Below, one piece after another: positions 9,842 to 21,962 of a stretch of DNA of 64,000 bases. Source of the DNA: Macrolepiota albuminosa. Taxonomy: Eukaryota; Basidiomycota; Agaricomycetes; Agaricales; Agaricaceae. Location of the stretch: the NCBI GenBank assembly GCA_027475525.1, contig JAMWFC010000125.1, positions 639,723 through 703,722 on the forward strand, given 5' to 3'. The position numbers were made by a program, and so were the translations under genes. The notes beneath the pieces are model-generated. The model had not been told where the DNA came from, made no database searches, and was given only the letters and a program-made list of their open reading frames with translations. Every line of letters begins with the position of its first letter. Position 1 is the first letter of the stretch.

Positions 9842-10706
9842 ATGAATCTGAACTCTCTGAAGAAACACAAGCAGCCAAAAACAACAGTCATCAGGAAAAG
9901 AGGTCTCATCCCGTTTGCTGAGGAAAGGACACGACTCACTCAGAACACACAAGGGTTGCCAGTCCTCATAACACAATGGCTACTACTGGGTCCCATTCCC
10001 ATTGTAACTGGTGCACCACCTGCAGCATTTGCAGATGATGATAACTTTGCACACTTGGACAATAATCCAACAGTAGATAATGTAGATGATACAATGCCCA
10101 TATCCATAAGGCATGTAAAGGTGATTTGAATGTATGCTATTACTGAGAGCAAATTATTCAAGTTCATACATAGACACAGGCAGATTATCTTAACAACTTT
10201 ATCAACTATGTTCTACAGTTGCTCAATAGATTGCTTGGTTGTGAATCAATGGATGACGTTACTGATTGCCTTGCTTGTCCTGACCATTACCTTGCATGAT
10301 GGCAATGCCGTGATTGCATTGGGTCAAGAATATTCTGTTGCAGATGTTTCTGCCGCACACATGACTCCAACCTGTTTCACCGACCTGAAGTATGGAATGG
10401 TAGGTATTTCCAACCAATGAATATGTCGAATACTAGAGGGTATTTCTATATCCAACACAATTCATTGCATGCAAACTGTCATCAAGGGAAGGTCAGGGTC
10501 AGGGCTCTTGAGGACCACGAGCGGAAAAAGGACATTCAGGAGCAAGAGTTTCTACAACTCAAGGAAAGGTCAGAGTCAGGGCTCTTGAGGACCATGGGCA
10601 GAAAAAGGACATTCAGGAGCAAGAGTTTCTACAACTTGAATATCAACTGGATGTTGAACTTCCATCAGCAGATAGCGACCTGGGACATCCAGCAGCGCAT
10701 CCATCC
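9842..10706 (+). pseudogene. Probable N-terminal part of the KDZ transposase gene, decayed
   Basis: An open stretch at 9842-10129 (LKKHKQPKTTVIRKRG, QWLLLGPIP) is followed by broken segments up to the recognisable transposase. The region contains a diverged 77-bp tandem duplication (10484-10637). Its position and orientation fit the poorly conserved head of a CxC-type KDZ transposase, but no diagnostic motif is visible. Confidence 0.3.
10484..10637 (+). repeat. Diverged 77-bp tandem duplication
   Basis: Bases 10484-10560 and 10561-10637 align over their length with about six differences, all transitions. The period is again 77 bp. The divergence shows that this duplication is old, unlike the five exact ones elsewhere in the window. 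Confidence 0.85.
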
Positions 10707-13541
10707 ATGACTTCAGATTTCCTGAGCAGACTTCAGGATGCCAGCCTTGATCAAATCATGGAAGAGGAAGAGCAACAGGAACCAGAGAATAATATGCCAA
10801 TAGAAGATATTCCAGAAGATTGGCCAGCTACAAACAGGTTCTGTATAGACAGATATGATTGCTTTGAGAATTCAATACAACGGATTGTTCACACAACTCG
10901 AGTACACTACATTACTGTCATTTCATGTGAGTGTTCTGGGATAGATGTCTTGATGGAGGATACCATCCGCTCACAGCTGGTCCCTAGTACATTTAATTGG
11001 ACACAAACATATTTTACAACGGCTGTGCTGGACAACCTCTGTCTGACAAATCTAGAGTGCAAAGCATCCACCTACCAGTACTGGCAGAAAATTGCAAGAA
11101 TAACTTCTCCAATTGCATCTTCTGGTGAGGTGAATAACCTTTACCACAAGCTACAACAAATTTCTCGTTCATAGCAGTGGCTAAAGAAGTTGAAGTGGAC
11201 AGGCTTCGGCCATGATGAATTGAGGCATCCCATGGTGCCAGACCGTGGTGAACTTGCAATATTCTGTCCAACTTGTCTCCAACTAGGAGTCAATCTTCCA
11301 TCCAACTGGGAAGAAGATCCTGTTCGATGGAAGTTCAATCGTTCTTTAATGATGGACAGCAACTTCAAGGCAGATTATATCCAACATTCTAATCCTGCTC
11401 ATGATGTATGGCATTCAGAAGGCGGTGGTATGATGGCCAGGAGGGATGAGCTCATCCACTATCTCAAGCGCACAAAGGAACAGCCAATGGTGAGTGACAT
11501 TTTTTAACTCTACCTGTCTGCCATCTACTCATCAATTCAATTTTGTCCATCAGCCGTCCGCTGAACCTCTGGCTGTTCAGGGAGCCACTTGTGAAAACAC
11601 ATTCAAAGCTATTGAAAAGGCCCTGATGATGAAAAAGTCATGCGACATTACTGGTATTGTTGCAACGGCATGTACACGGCACGGCTGCTTTGCTCCTAAT
11701 AGTGTAACAAACTTGACCCGTGGTGAAGGCCAGGTTTACACAGACTTTTCCATCACACGGGCAGTTAAGATGACCAACATGGATGGGATTCAGCATCTCC
11801 TACTGGTATATGACATAGCATGCCAATGGTGTGTCAAATTTTCTGAATGGCTTGCTGAGGCCAGAGAAGTCCTGCCAGATAATCTACTCATGGACTTTGC
11901 AATAGGACTTCTTCATGTCCATGGGCATAAGGAGGATTGTTTTTTCCGCTTTGCCCCGTCCTTCATTCCTGGGGCCGGTCATTTGGCTGGGGAGATAATT
12001 GAAAGTCTCTGGTCTACACTAAATGAAGTCTCACAGATGGCCCATACAGCTACCTTGGCACATCGGGCAGAAATCCTTGATGATCACATGTGTGACTCAA
12101 ACTGGAAGAAGCTGCTTGACATGGTTCCATTCCTATGTCGAAAGTACAGGACTGCTGTTGAGATGAGAGATGCAGCCATTCAATATTTCACTGAGTGATC
12201 CATCAGAATATCAACGGATTTACTAACAAGCTGGGAAGCCAAAATAGCCAAGGCAGAAAGGCTCAGAGAGGAGGGAAATCATAAAGCAATGGATATTCTG
12301 AAAGCTCGTACAATGACCTTCAATAATGCAAGTGAAGACCAAATGGCAGCAGATAGTGGAAACTACTCAATAGATGTTGCAGCGACGGATATTCATTTCT
12401 TCTGGATTCAACTTGCCCTTGACATTGAGGAGCAGCAGTAAGGTGTATTGCTGATGGCCTAATTTATTTCACTAATTGGAAGCTCAGAATTGCAATTTAG
12501 GATCAGGTTTGCCGTTTGAATCAGCATGCAAGCAATGATGATCAGCAAAAGGTTGAGGTGGAAAGAGAACTATTAAGAGTTTGACTCAATGTCCTTGCTG
12601 CTTCTCAGGACAGGAGCAGGTTTATTGCTAGTGGAAGGTGGACTGTCCCCTTGGAACCAGATGAAGTTCCCAGAGCCTTTGATGACAATGAAATGGTGGA
12701 AGATAGACAACCAGCAGATCTGCTGGTACCGCCGGTGGATAACCTTGGACCAATAGATGTAGTTGTTCCAGAAGATTTTGAAATCTCCTTTGCATCTATG
12801 ATCATGGGTAATGTCTCACCATTAACAATGATTGAGCGCAATCTGCGCTTGATTCAAATTGAAAGGCTCCTGCAAGCTCTTCGGGAATTCATTGCAGAGA
12901 AATCATTCCTATATTCTTATGTTGTCCAGGTTGCCCCAAGCAAGAATGTGAAAACTTGAGCTCGTATATCCCTTCAAAGATCCTGGTGAAGGCTTGTGCC
13001 TATACACAATGCTGCAGTGCTCTGCTGCGACTGAGATCGGACCTCAGCATTCAGAGAAAGTATCCAGTTCTATAGAAAGCAGATTTGAATGCAAGCACAG
13101 CTATATGAGATCCCAACATTCCTGGTTTATCAAGGATCAAGATATCTTGGATATGGCACTCTAATTCTGATGCAGAAAATGAATCTGCAACTATTTCTGA
13201 ATATGAGTCCTCTTGTTAACATTTCTGTTATCATTACATCCGTTTATGAATATATCTCTTCAGTTAATTGTGTTCATTATCTACATGCTAGAGCACAACA
13301 CAACAGATAGACAGAGGAATGTCAGCTTGTCACAAGTGAAATGGAGTGGACAGTTCAGTATTTCTTCAACCAGGCAGATATTTGGTCAAAGCGTGGTATG
13401 TCAGTGAAGAAAAGAGGTCTCCAGTCATATGTCCACAAAAAGGTGGCCATGTGGCCAGAATTGGCCTCAATGGCAATTGATAAATTTAGGTGGGTGCTTC
13501 CTGATTTTATTTCCCCCCAAACTGCAAGAGATCCGCTGTGA
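10707..13541 (+). pseudogene. KDZ-family transposase, degenerate
   Basis: Motifs of the basidiomycete KDZ (Kyakuja/Dileera/Zisupton) DDE transposases appear in order: GELAIFCPTC (about 11250), LMMDSNFKAD, TACTRHGCFAPNS (about 11665), YDIACQW, LLHVHGHKEDC and GEIIESLWSTLN (about 11990). The likely catalytic acids lie in MDSNF, YDIACQ and GEIIE. Clean introns occur at 11490-11553 and about 12439-12499. The C-terminal helical end (MEWTVQYFFNQADIW, AMWPELASMAIDKF) is also present near 13341-13490. In-frame stops (for example after 11174 and 12198) and CpG loss show that the gene is dead. No terminal inverted repeats or target duplication could be defined. Bases 13542-13743 hold nothing I recognise. 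Confidence 0.85.
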
Positions 13542-13743
13542 AAATGGTGGATGCAGAGACAGATTGATATGACAGATGCAAAGATGGATTGAACTGATAG
13601 ATGCAGCTTGCTGCCATCAGCGAATGATTGGAATGGATTTGTGATAGTCACGTGCAATGGAATTGTTGAAAAAAAATCACTTTTGTTTACAAGGCACAAA
13701 AATCTGATACATAGCAGTATCTGCTTCTACAAGCAAGAGTGCA

Positions 13744-14177
13744 ATGGCATCTACCTCTGTACCATACAATGTCATGTCCCAAGCTACTGTACTAGAAAAT
13801 TTGCAAGAGGTTGTTGACTACATTGAGTCACGCCTCATTGCAGCACTTTCCATATTTGGCAATCTTGCGCCAAGTCTTGAAGCGGAAGAGGCATGGATTA
13901 TCCAGCATCTAGACAAGGAGTTGGTAAGATAACTTCAAAATGTGTAAATATATTAGGATCTGACTGTGTGCCATAGAACTTTGTATTGTCATATCTGGGG
14001 GCTGCATCACTGAATAATGTGGTCTGCAATGTCCCAGACATTATCAAAAGCATGAGCCAATTTTTCCCTCTCCAAAATCAGCAAACTTTGCCCACAGAGA
14101 TCCTAGAGTTTGTTGATGGCCGTCAAGATCTTATCAGGAATCTGTATGGCTGTGATTGGTGGAACCACATTGGCTAA
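13744..14177 (+). CDS. Small two-exon gene of unknown function
   Basis: Exon 1 runs from ATG 13744 to 13923 (60 codons). A GT-AG intron (13924-13976, GTAAGA...ATAG) joins in phase 0 to exon 2, which ends with TAA at 14175-14177. The product of about 126 residues is helical and acidic (VVDYIESRLIAALSIFG, LPTEILEFVDGRQDL). I find no known domain. It lies just downstream of the KDZ transposase on the same strand and could be its accessory gene or an unrelated relic. Confidence 0.4.
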
Positions 14178-14744
14178 GAGGATGTTCAGATCTTAAGCAA
14201 TGAAATGGTGGAGCATTGCCTTCTCATACATTAGCAAGGCTTTTACTCTCTTGAAAGCTTCTTGGCATGCAACCACCGGCTGCCCATGACATTGTCATCC
14301 GATGGATTGGTGTCTGTTCCAGCACCAGACAATTTGCTCCATGTGTTTGCAGGTAGCAGATCTGCCAGGGGCCACTAGCAGATGCTTCTAGCCCTAGACA
14401 AGTGGCGGTCGCTGGATAGGACGGAACATGTCCCAATGGCCAATGATATGATCCACCTGTCTGCTGGCAGCAAGTCTGTTGCTGCTTCTGTTGTCAGTTC
14501 TGTTGTCAGGTCCATGGATCCTGCTCAGACAGGCCAATTGACAGGCATCGAGTCCATGGTGAGCAGCCTGATCCTTAAGACTGCCTCTCTATGGCCCATC
14601 TTACCACTCTCCCTGATGTCAACCCTCCCCAATGGCCATCCTTGACACATATTGAACCCTCAAATGCACAACATCCATTCCACCACCTCTACAGTCAAAG
14701 TAAACCTGGACTGGTGTATGGCCCTACAATGAAAAACTCTTCCT
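14178..14744 (+). other. Decayed coding-like stretch between two small genes
   Basis: An open frame at 14382-14645 (KWRSLDRTEHVPMAND ...) follows several stops and leads towards the minisatellite region. It may be the 5' part of the gene that contains the acidic repeats. No family is recognised and no clear splice sites link the parts. Confidence 0.25.
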
Positions 14745-15088
14745 CCTTTGTTTATTGTGGCAGATGATGAGATGGAAGACAAATCTTTGCCACCTTTGTT
14801 CATTCCTGCAGAAGAGGAGATGGAAGACGAATCTTTGCCACCTTTGTTCATTCCTGTGGAAAAGAAGATAGAAGAGGATTCTTTGCCTCCTTTGTTCATT
14901 TCTGCAGAAGAGGAGACCAAAGACAATGATTTGCCCCCTTTGTTCATGAAGAGGATTCTTTGCCTCCTTTGTTCATTTCTGCAGAAGAGGAGACCAAAGA
15001 CAATGATTTGCCCCCTTTGTTCATTCCTGCAGAAGAGGAGATGGACAATGATTCTTTGCTACCTCTATTCATTGTTGGTGAAGGAGCA
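14745..15088 (+). repeat. 48-bp coding minisatellite
   Basis: Units start at 14745, 14793, 14841, 14889, 14937, 14966 and 15014, with a partial unit at 15062. Each full unit of 48 bp encodes 16 residues of the type PLFIPAEEEMEDESLP. The fifth unit is only 29 bp long, which shifts the frame by one base between the first four units and the rest. Confidence 0.95.
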
Positions 15089-15761
15089 GAAGGACTAACA
15101 GTGATAGAGACTATGGCAGCCAGTGATGGCAGACAAATGGAAGTCCAGAGTGATGGACATATGGCAACTGAGGACAAAGAAAACCTTTGACCGCTATTTC
15201 TTGTGATGGCAGAAGAGATGGATGGAGGCATGGCAGCTGATGACGAAGAAAATCTTCCACCGCTTTTTGATGTAACGGCTCTTCAAATCCAGTCTTCCCC
15301 CTTCCAACAATCTCCTTCTCCAACCCTACCTACTGGTAACAATGTCCAGGAGTCAGAGGAATATGAGACATGTATAACTTGATGTGAGGATCAGAGAAGA
15401 ATTAACAAATTGTATCAACAACGTGAGTATAATTGACACTGGTAATCATAGTTAATTTATTTCAACAGAACAAGAATTTCATGCTAGAGCAAAACATGGT
15501 CAATGTAGGCCCATTGGCCCTTTCAATCAAGCTGGTTGTACTGATGATGTGTCTGTTGATATGTCAGAGTCACCCTCACCATCTTCATTGTCAGGCCTGA
15601 TAGCAAACTATGAAGACATCACACTTCCCAGACCTCAGGGGCCATATACACCGGACGACTTTGCATTTTTGACAGCAGACTACCTGCTTGATGAGGATTT
15701 GTTCTATTCAGATGCATTACATGAATCTAATGAAGAGGAGGAATACACATCGGATGAGTAA
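14748..15761 (+). pseudogene. Acidic repeat protein gene of unknown function
   Basis: The frame through the 48-bp repeats gives an acidic protein with a periodic SLPPLFI motif. After the truncated unit the reading shifts by one base, then meets TGA at 15188-15190 and another near 15380. A canonical intron (15423-15468, GTGAGT...ACAG) precedes a last exon that ends in TAA at 15759-15761. That exon encodes an acidic tail (TLPRPQGPYTPDDFAFL, ESNEEEEYTSDE). No domain is known to me. The periodic motif could be a multivalent peptide array, which is speculation. Confidence 0.35.
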
Positions 15762-15869
15762 TTTAATCCTTAGTTACTATAATTCTTGGCTTTTCTGTTG
15801 CTTATTTTTCATCAAGATTAACCATCCCGTTGTGCCGTTGACAAATCTATTATAAATCCAGTTGATCTG

Positions 15870-16680
15870 TTACCTCCAGTTGTGTACTAGAAGGAACATA
15901 AACTGACAATATTCTGCTAGACCACAGGACATTCTGTGGATTATATATAAATATCACTCTAGTATTGTGTACTAGGCTACAGCACTTTACTACAGACATT
16001 TCAATTAGTTTGGACAGGACTCAGGTCCACTAAGATTAACTGTCCCATTGTTTTGTTCTGTTATGCTACTCTCATGAATGCAAAAAACCACACACTATTC
16101 AACGATTACACAAGGGGGACTTGAACCCTTGAATTGTGCAGTAGAAAGAATATAGACTGACAATATTTTGCTAGACCACAGGACGTTGTAAAAAAATTAC
16201 AACCTTACTTTGTTTATCATACTGTGTGGTAAATAACAATTAGTAAAACAAAGTTATATCATGTCTAATGATGTGCACTAGCGGGATTCGAACCCAGCTC
16301 TTATGCACAATATGAAATATCAATGTATCAATATTCTATTGGACCACAAGTCCTTACCAAAAATCAGTACAGCTTACATGTAGTGCAGAAATGCAGCAGT
16401 ATAAAAAGACACCATTATACGTCATTATGGTGGACTAGGGGAGTCAAATCTGCCACTCCACACAATACTGAAAATCAAGTGAGTCAGATCAATTACCACA
16501 GGCGCTTACTACAGGTCAGTACGATGTACATGTAGAGCAAAAATGCACCTGTATAAAAACACACCATTAGACCCTGTTAAGGTGGAGTAGGGGGAGTAGA
16601 ACCCACTGCTGTACACAATATTGAATATCAAAAAACAAATATTCCACTGAACCACTGGGACTGGTTGCACTGCTGACATC
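15870..16680 (-). repeat. Head-to-tail array of tRNA-like SINE units
   Basis: Read on the minus strand, four or five related units of about 150-170 bp each carry tRNA promoter-like boxes. B-box-like segments (GGGTTCGAATCCC type) lie at about 16114-16128, 16282-16294, 16437-16452 and 16590-16605. A-box-like segments (TGGTCTAGCA, TGGTCCAATAG, GTGGTTCAGTGG) lie 60-75 bases away from them. The linker between units is also shared (ATGTAGAGCAAAAATGCA type). Acceptor stems do not pair, so these are not functional tRNAs. Bases 15762-15869 show only AT-rich sequence. Confidence 0.6.
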
Positions 16681-17165
16681 AGCTACTGTCCGCTGGCATG
16701 CCAGCAGACAGCGGACACTCATGCACCCTCTTCCACCCTTCCCTCTCTTTCTCCCCAGTGCCATCCTCTCCACTCCCCACACTACTTCACATGCCACCCC
16801 TATCCACCACATGCACCCCGCTTCTCTTCTCCTCCCTAACCTGACATCCGACGTCTGCTATGTCCGCTGATGTATCAGCAGACACCCACGCTCCTCCCCT
16901 TCCCCTTTCCCCCTCTTTCTCCCCACCCCCATGCCTTTTCCGCCACCCCCCACACTCTCCAAGATGCCACTCCATGCAGCGGATGCCTATGCACCCCGTT
17001 TCCTTCTTTCCTGCCCTGATGCTAGACGATGCTGGGGGTTGCTGACGGATTCCTGTAGATGCCGATGGATATCAGCAGATATCTGGTGGATGCCAACAGA
17101 TGCTAACAGATGCCAGCGGGTCACGACAGCTGCCGATGAACTCCAACGGATGTCAGCTGATGGCT
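16672..17165. repeat. C-rich direct repeats and GATGCC-rich tract
   Basis: Two similar blocks of about 170 bp (about 16672-16830 and 16850-17000) share a hairpin-like CTGGCATGCCAG or TGATGTATCAG core, a CCCTTCCC...TTTCTCCCC stretch and a CATGCACCCC end. A tract of GATGCC and CAGATG motifs follows up to 17165. Long open frames on both strands here are an effect of base composition. Confidence 0.5.
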
Positions 17166-17310
17166 GCTGATGCCAACGCCTCTTTCAAGCCACAAAAACT
17201 CTTTTGAGAGATATGCCACCCCCCCTTCCACCTCAAAAAATCCATATAGGAACCTGCAGAAATGTAGGTGGGCATACATTCATTGTGTTATCTGACCTTT
17301 GAATCTATCC

Positions 17311-17408
17311 ATTAGTAACGGACCTGTGGTGCAACAGTTAAATGTGCATTCTGTTGCTGGAGGCTTTTCCAAGGCTGGAGGTTCGATTCTCCCCCACAAG
17401 CATACAGT
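17311..17408 (+). repeat. tRNA-like SINE head, plus strand
   Basis: An A-box-like TGTGGTGCAACAGTTA (from about 17319) and a B-box-like GGTTCGATTCTCCCCC (about 17379) are spaced as in a tRNA. The presumed acceptor arms do not pair. The unit is in the opposite orientation to the array at 15870-16680 and has a different sequence. Confidence 0.45.
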
Positions 17409-18035
17409 GGGCAAGACAAAGTTACCTTTTTCCTTGGTCCAACCAGATCCTGTGGACCTGCATAGGCCTCTGTGGATGTTCGCTGGTGCCCTGCGCAGGC
17501 CTGCATGGGCCCACATAGGTTTGAGTCTGTCGACGTATGTCTGTGTGGATGTCTGCTAGTGGCTTGTGTAGGCCTGCATAGGTCTGCAGGGCCCTTTCAT
17601 AGACGTACACTGGCATTGGAGGTGGGAAAAGAAGGGAAGAGGAGGCATGCAGCCTCAAGTTATTGCAGGGAGGAAGGGAGAGGGAAGGGAAGTGGGGAAC
17701 CTTGAGGAGAGTTTATTCATGCCATGATGTCCACCAATGGAGGAGGTTTTCACTCCTGGGCTGATGCTCGCTGGCGGCTGCTGACACACATTAACGTCTG
17801 CTAGTGTCCACTGGCATCTGCCAGGCCTGCATGTGCATGTGTGTGCCCACCTTTTATCGATCTACTAGACCATGTCATACAGCACATTGTGACATGTTTG
17901 TTGCTCTGTATTCTATGGCACTGTGGGGACTGCTCCACTCCAGTATAGCAGACTCTGCTGGACATGTATGGTATGGCACAAAGTGAGCTCCTATACAATG
18001 TATGACACATACCATTGTGATGTCTCTATGTGTCA
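17409..18035. other. Repetitive non-coding DNA up to the G2a remnant
   Basis: This stretch has imperfect repeats of CCTGCATAGG / GGCCTGCATGGG type (17460-17600), a G/A-rich segment and no convincing gene. It ends where RT-coding sequence of G2a begins abruptly. Confidence 0.5.
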
Positions 18036-19300
18036 TGGGCACGTTTACAAGCAACATAATGCAGATTGGAGACTGTAATGCCTCTGCAACCTTTCAGAGG
18101 TTAATGACCTCTATATTTTGAGACGTGATAGGACGCTTTATGCATATCTACTTAGATGACATATTTCTCTATTTGGATTCCATAGAGGAGCATGAGCAGC
18201 ATCTCAGAGTCATATTTGAACAACTACGCAAGTACAAGTTGTACTTGAAATGGAAAAAGTGTGAGCTTTACACTCAAAATATAGACTGCCTAGGGCATGT
18301 CATCAATGAGCAGGGTATACACCCCGATCAGGACAAGCTTGATCACATTCAGAAGTAGTGCATGCCACAAAACTACAATGACATCCAATGGTTTATTGGC
18401 CTTGTCAACTACATATCAAGCTTTTTGCCTGATGTTACTGCCTATATGGGGCCACTCATAGCCATGACACAGAACAGGTCACCGTTCAATTGCAGGCCGC
18501 TGCATCAGTGGTGCTTTGAAATGGTCAAACAGATCTGTATGAAGACTCTGGTTATTTGACCAATTGACTTTAGATAGGACGAGCCTATTTGGCTTATTTG
18601 TGACGTGTCTAAGACAGGTGTTGGTGCAATATATGGCCAGGGGAGTAGCTGGCAGACTTGCCATCCAGCAGGATTCATGTCAAAAAAGTTCATGACTGCC
18701 CAGCAAAACTATGCTGTGCACAAGCTAGAGACTTTAGCCATACTCGAGGCCCTCCTCAAGTGGGAATATAAGCTGATGGGATACTCCATCCATATCATTA
18801 CCGATCACAAGGTGCTTGAGTTCTTCAAAACTCAGGTGAACTTGTTGCCATGTCAGTGACATTGGATTGACTACATGTCGAGATACCAGTTTGGCATCAC
18901 CTATGTTAAAGGTGAACTCAATAAAGTGGCAGACTGCTTGTTTTGCTACTTTGAGAGTGATGTAGTTGGGGAGGCTCATGAGCCTCATGAGTATGTGCAG
19001 GCAAACTGCTGCATAGACCCAGATGGGGAGGATCTACCTCTCTACTGGTACCAGGAGATCAGAGAACATGTTCTGAACATACGCACAATGTGCAATAATG
19101 AACAGAGGCAAAGTACTCACCTCAGAGAGCAGCATGAGGAGTGGGACATAGCCACCCAGCTGCTCAAGGAGCATGAAGTCATGGAACCAGCATCACCTGG
19201 GGAACCCAAGCACTTTGATAAACCCTTTACTCTGGCTGAAATGCTAGAAGGCAACTTGCCTTTGTCCCACCTAGCCTGGGCAATGACGACTTCCATATAG
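18036..19300 (+). pseudogene. RT (3' part) and RNase H of G2a
   Basis: The polymerase motif YLDD lies at 18149-18160, followed by the EEHEQHLRV and KKCELY blocks, then RNase H motifs (AVHKLETLAILEAL, ITDHKVLEFF, KVADCLF). Stops occur at 18118, 18356 and 18557, and one near 18857 where the relatives have CGA. After RNase H comes a hydrophilic linker (LREQHEEWDIATQLL). A frameshift near 19280 separates it from integrase. Confidence 0.9.
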
Positions 19301-19302
19301 AA

Positions 19303-20476
19303 GTGGTGCAGGAGTATGGACATGACTTCCTCTTCACCAAGATAATCACCAATTCCAACAACCATCCTCGGTTCAGGCAGGGGCCTGATGGATTGATCAT
19401 GACAGGGAACTATCAAGGAGTGGCAGTAGTCTGCCTTCTCCATATACAAACTATTGTGATGCGAGTACTGGACCAGGCCCATGCACTGGTAGGGCACTTC
19501 AGTGCTGCATGGACATTGGGATACATCCGTAGATGGTATTGGTGGCCATGCATGGCCCAGGAGGTTACCAAGTTCTGTGCATCATGCGCAGCATGTCAGA
19601 GGGCAAAGCTGCCCTCTGGATCCCCTGCCAGGAAGCTGCACCAGCTACCAGTGCTGGTAAAGCCTTGAGATATCATTGGAATGGACTTTGTAGGTCTCTT
19701 TCCTGAGTCAAGAGGATTTGACTACCTCTGGGTGGTGATATATTGCATGACAAGCATGGTGCACCTTATACCGGTGCGAACAACGCTGACAGCTAAGGAG
19801 CTGCCATGGATCTCCCTTAGGAAGATCGTTAGGCTGCATGGGCTGCCTAGTATTATCATGAGAAACTGTGACTCAAAATTCACATTGCAATGGTGGAGGG
19901 AACTCCACAAGCTGTTGGGAGCTAGACTCCTCATGTTGACTTCATTCTATCCTCAGACAGATGGGCAGACTGAGTGGGCCAACTGCAGTATAGGCCAGAT
20001 CCTGAGGACGGTTGTTTGCCCTGATCAATGGGACTGGGTGGACTGGTGTCCACTCACTGAGTTCATGATTAACATGAGTATCTCAGAGGCTACAGGGTAT
20101 GCACTCTTTGAGCTCAATGAAGAGCACATGCCCTCTATGTTGCACAAAATTCATGCAGATGTGGTGGCCTACTGAGGAGTAGTTGAGGTTGCCAGGCAGG
20201 CTCTGAAGAATATTACGGCAGCGCATGACACCATCATTGAGACGCAAGTCTTTCAGGCAAAAAACACAAATCACCGTAAGCAAATGGACCCACCTATATC
20301 AGTAGGAGCATTAGTTTATTTGTCAATGTATAACCTGAGGCTGCCCAAGGGACAGACACAACATAGGAGCCATACTCCCATTGCTCCAAGCTAGTGGCAC
20401 TTGACTGCTATTTGGAGTTGAAGGGTGTTAAGTGCCCACATCAGTTAGGTAAGCACACTGATGCTTAATTTGATCA
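19303..20476 (+). pseudogene. Integrase of G2a, chromodomain mostly lost
   Basis: The zinc finger (HALVGHF ... CASCAACQ) and core motifs (MDFVGLFPES, QTDGQTEWAN) are readable despite several stops. After LPKG the sequence jumps to the tail of the chromodomain region (near 20355), so the GPY/F module and most of the chromodomain are missing. The last bases (20460-20476) match the G2b sequence just before ORF3. Confidence 0.85.
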
Positions 20477-20481
20477 GTAGT

Positions 20482-20783
20482 TGATGAAAGTGCACACCTG
20501 TGCTTACCCATTAGTTCCTTGATCGTCATCTTATCGTGGACCTGCAGATGCTAACAGCTGCAAAGAACAGTAGTTTTTCAATTCATGTCAGCCCACATGG
20601 AGTTCAACTCTTTACATTGAACTCCAGGTGAGCATAATAATATTGTTCTGCCAGTATGATACACCAATTAAAACTCTTTATGTTGAACTCCAGTTCTGCG
20701 TAAATACTAAATTGAGATTTCATTGTCACTTATCTGCGCTGACCATGACCTTCCTCACATACATCTGAGACATCCCTTTGTCA
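20482..20783 (+). repeat. 5' LTR of the copia element
   Basis: It matches 24912-25211 with a modest number of substitutions and small indels. It contains a repeated motif (CTTTACATTGAACTCCAG) twice. No clear TGG-type primer binding site follows directly. Confidence 0.95.
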
Positions 20784-20787
20784 GATT

Positions 20788-21962
20788 ATGGGCCCTGCAA
20801 GTGGTCTACTCAACGCTGCATTGTCCAGCTCTGGAGATGCATTCAAATTTCCAAAACTTAATGGTGAAAACTATGCACTGTGGGCCAAGCATAGCTACCT
20901 CTGGCTCATTGTCACTGGCAACAAAGAGCAGCCCTCAAAACCGTCAAGCATAAAATCTGAGGGTCCAGATGAAGCCATTTAGAAGGTTGAAAAGAAGGAA
21001 CACTTTGAGTGGATGTTGTGGGATCAGGCAGCACAAGGATTGATGAAGTCTGCCACTGAGAGTTCTCAGTGGCCTCATGTGGCAGACAAGAAAACTGCCA
21101 AAGCCATGTGGGATGGCTGGAAAGCACTACATGTCACAAATCAGCAGAAAATCAACGTGCATTATTACTTCAAGGAACTTTACACTCAGAAGTATGCTGA
21201 TGGCACCAGTATGGCTGACCACATTGCTGCAATGCTTGACATCAAAAATAAGATTATGGCAGCTGGTGAAGAGCTTTCAGATATTCATGTTGCCTGCACA
21301 CTCATGCTCTCATTGCCACGTATATTGTCATGGAACCTCATTAAAATTCAACTATTGGATTGGAAAAACTCACTCCTAAAGATGTGTTGACTTGACTCCA
21401 AGCTGAATACAACCACCGATTTTGTGAGAAAGAGAGTGAGACAGCTCTGCTTGCCTCAAAGAAGTCCAATGGCAAAAAGAAAGGCTGGAAGCCAGCAGCC
21501 AACAACACATGTCGCTATTGTCAGGGGCTTGGACACTGGATCAACAAGTGCCCTAAGCGCATTGAGGATGAGAAGAAAAAAGGGGCTAGTGATGGTTTGA
21601 AAGCTGCTCACCTTGCCGTCACTGACCTCCAAGAACTTTCTCGTGATCCTGGGCAAGTGTATATAGCCAGAAAATTTAACCACACTGGCAATGTGCTCCT
21701 TGATTCTGGTGCAACATCACACATGTTTTTCAATCCATCATTCTTTGTCACATACACAGCAGTGACCACCAATTCAGACAGTGACTGGATTTTGGTAGGA
21801 AACGCTCATAACATATCTGTTGCGGGGCATAGAACTGTTAAATTCAGAACACAGTTGCCAAATGGTCCAAACACAGTTACCTTGACTGATGTCCTTCATG
21901 TTCCCAAAATCGCTGCCAATCTCATTAGTTTTGGAACCTTGCAACATCAGAGCATGACCTAG
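20788..21962 (+). pseudogene. Copia gag, zinc knuckle and protease
   Basis: Starting at ATG 20788 (GPASGLLNAALSS), the Gag domain has the copia-type FPKLNGENYALWA motif. TAG near 20980 and TGA at 21388 interrupt it, and a frameshift near 21440 follows. The CCHC knuckle (CRYCQGLGHWINKC) is at 21510-21551. The protease active site DSGAT lies near 21703, followed by the DVLHVPKIAANLIS block typical of copia proteases. Confidence 0.9.

Noticed and set aside
16567..17170. Several open frames on both strands
   Set aside because: C-rich, low-complexity repeats produce open frames in many registers; there is no conserved protein pattern.
15870..17408. Functional tRNA genes
   Set aside because: Only promoter-like boxes are present; acceptor and anticodon stems do not pair.
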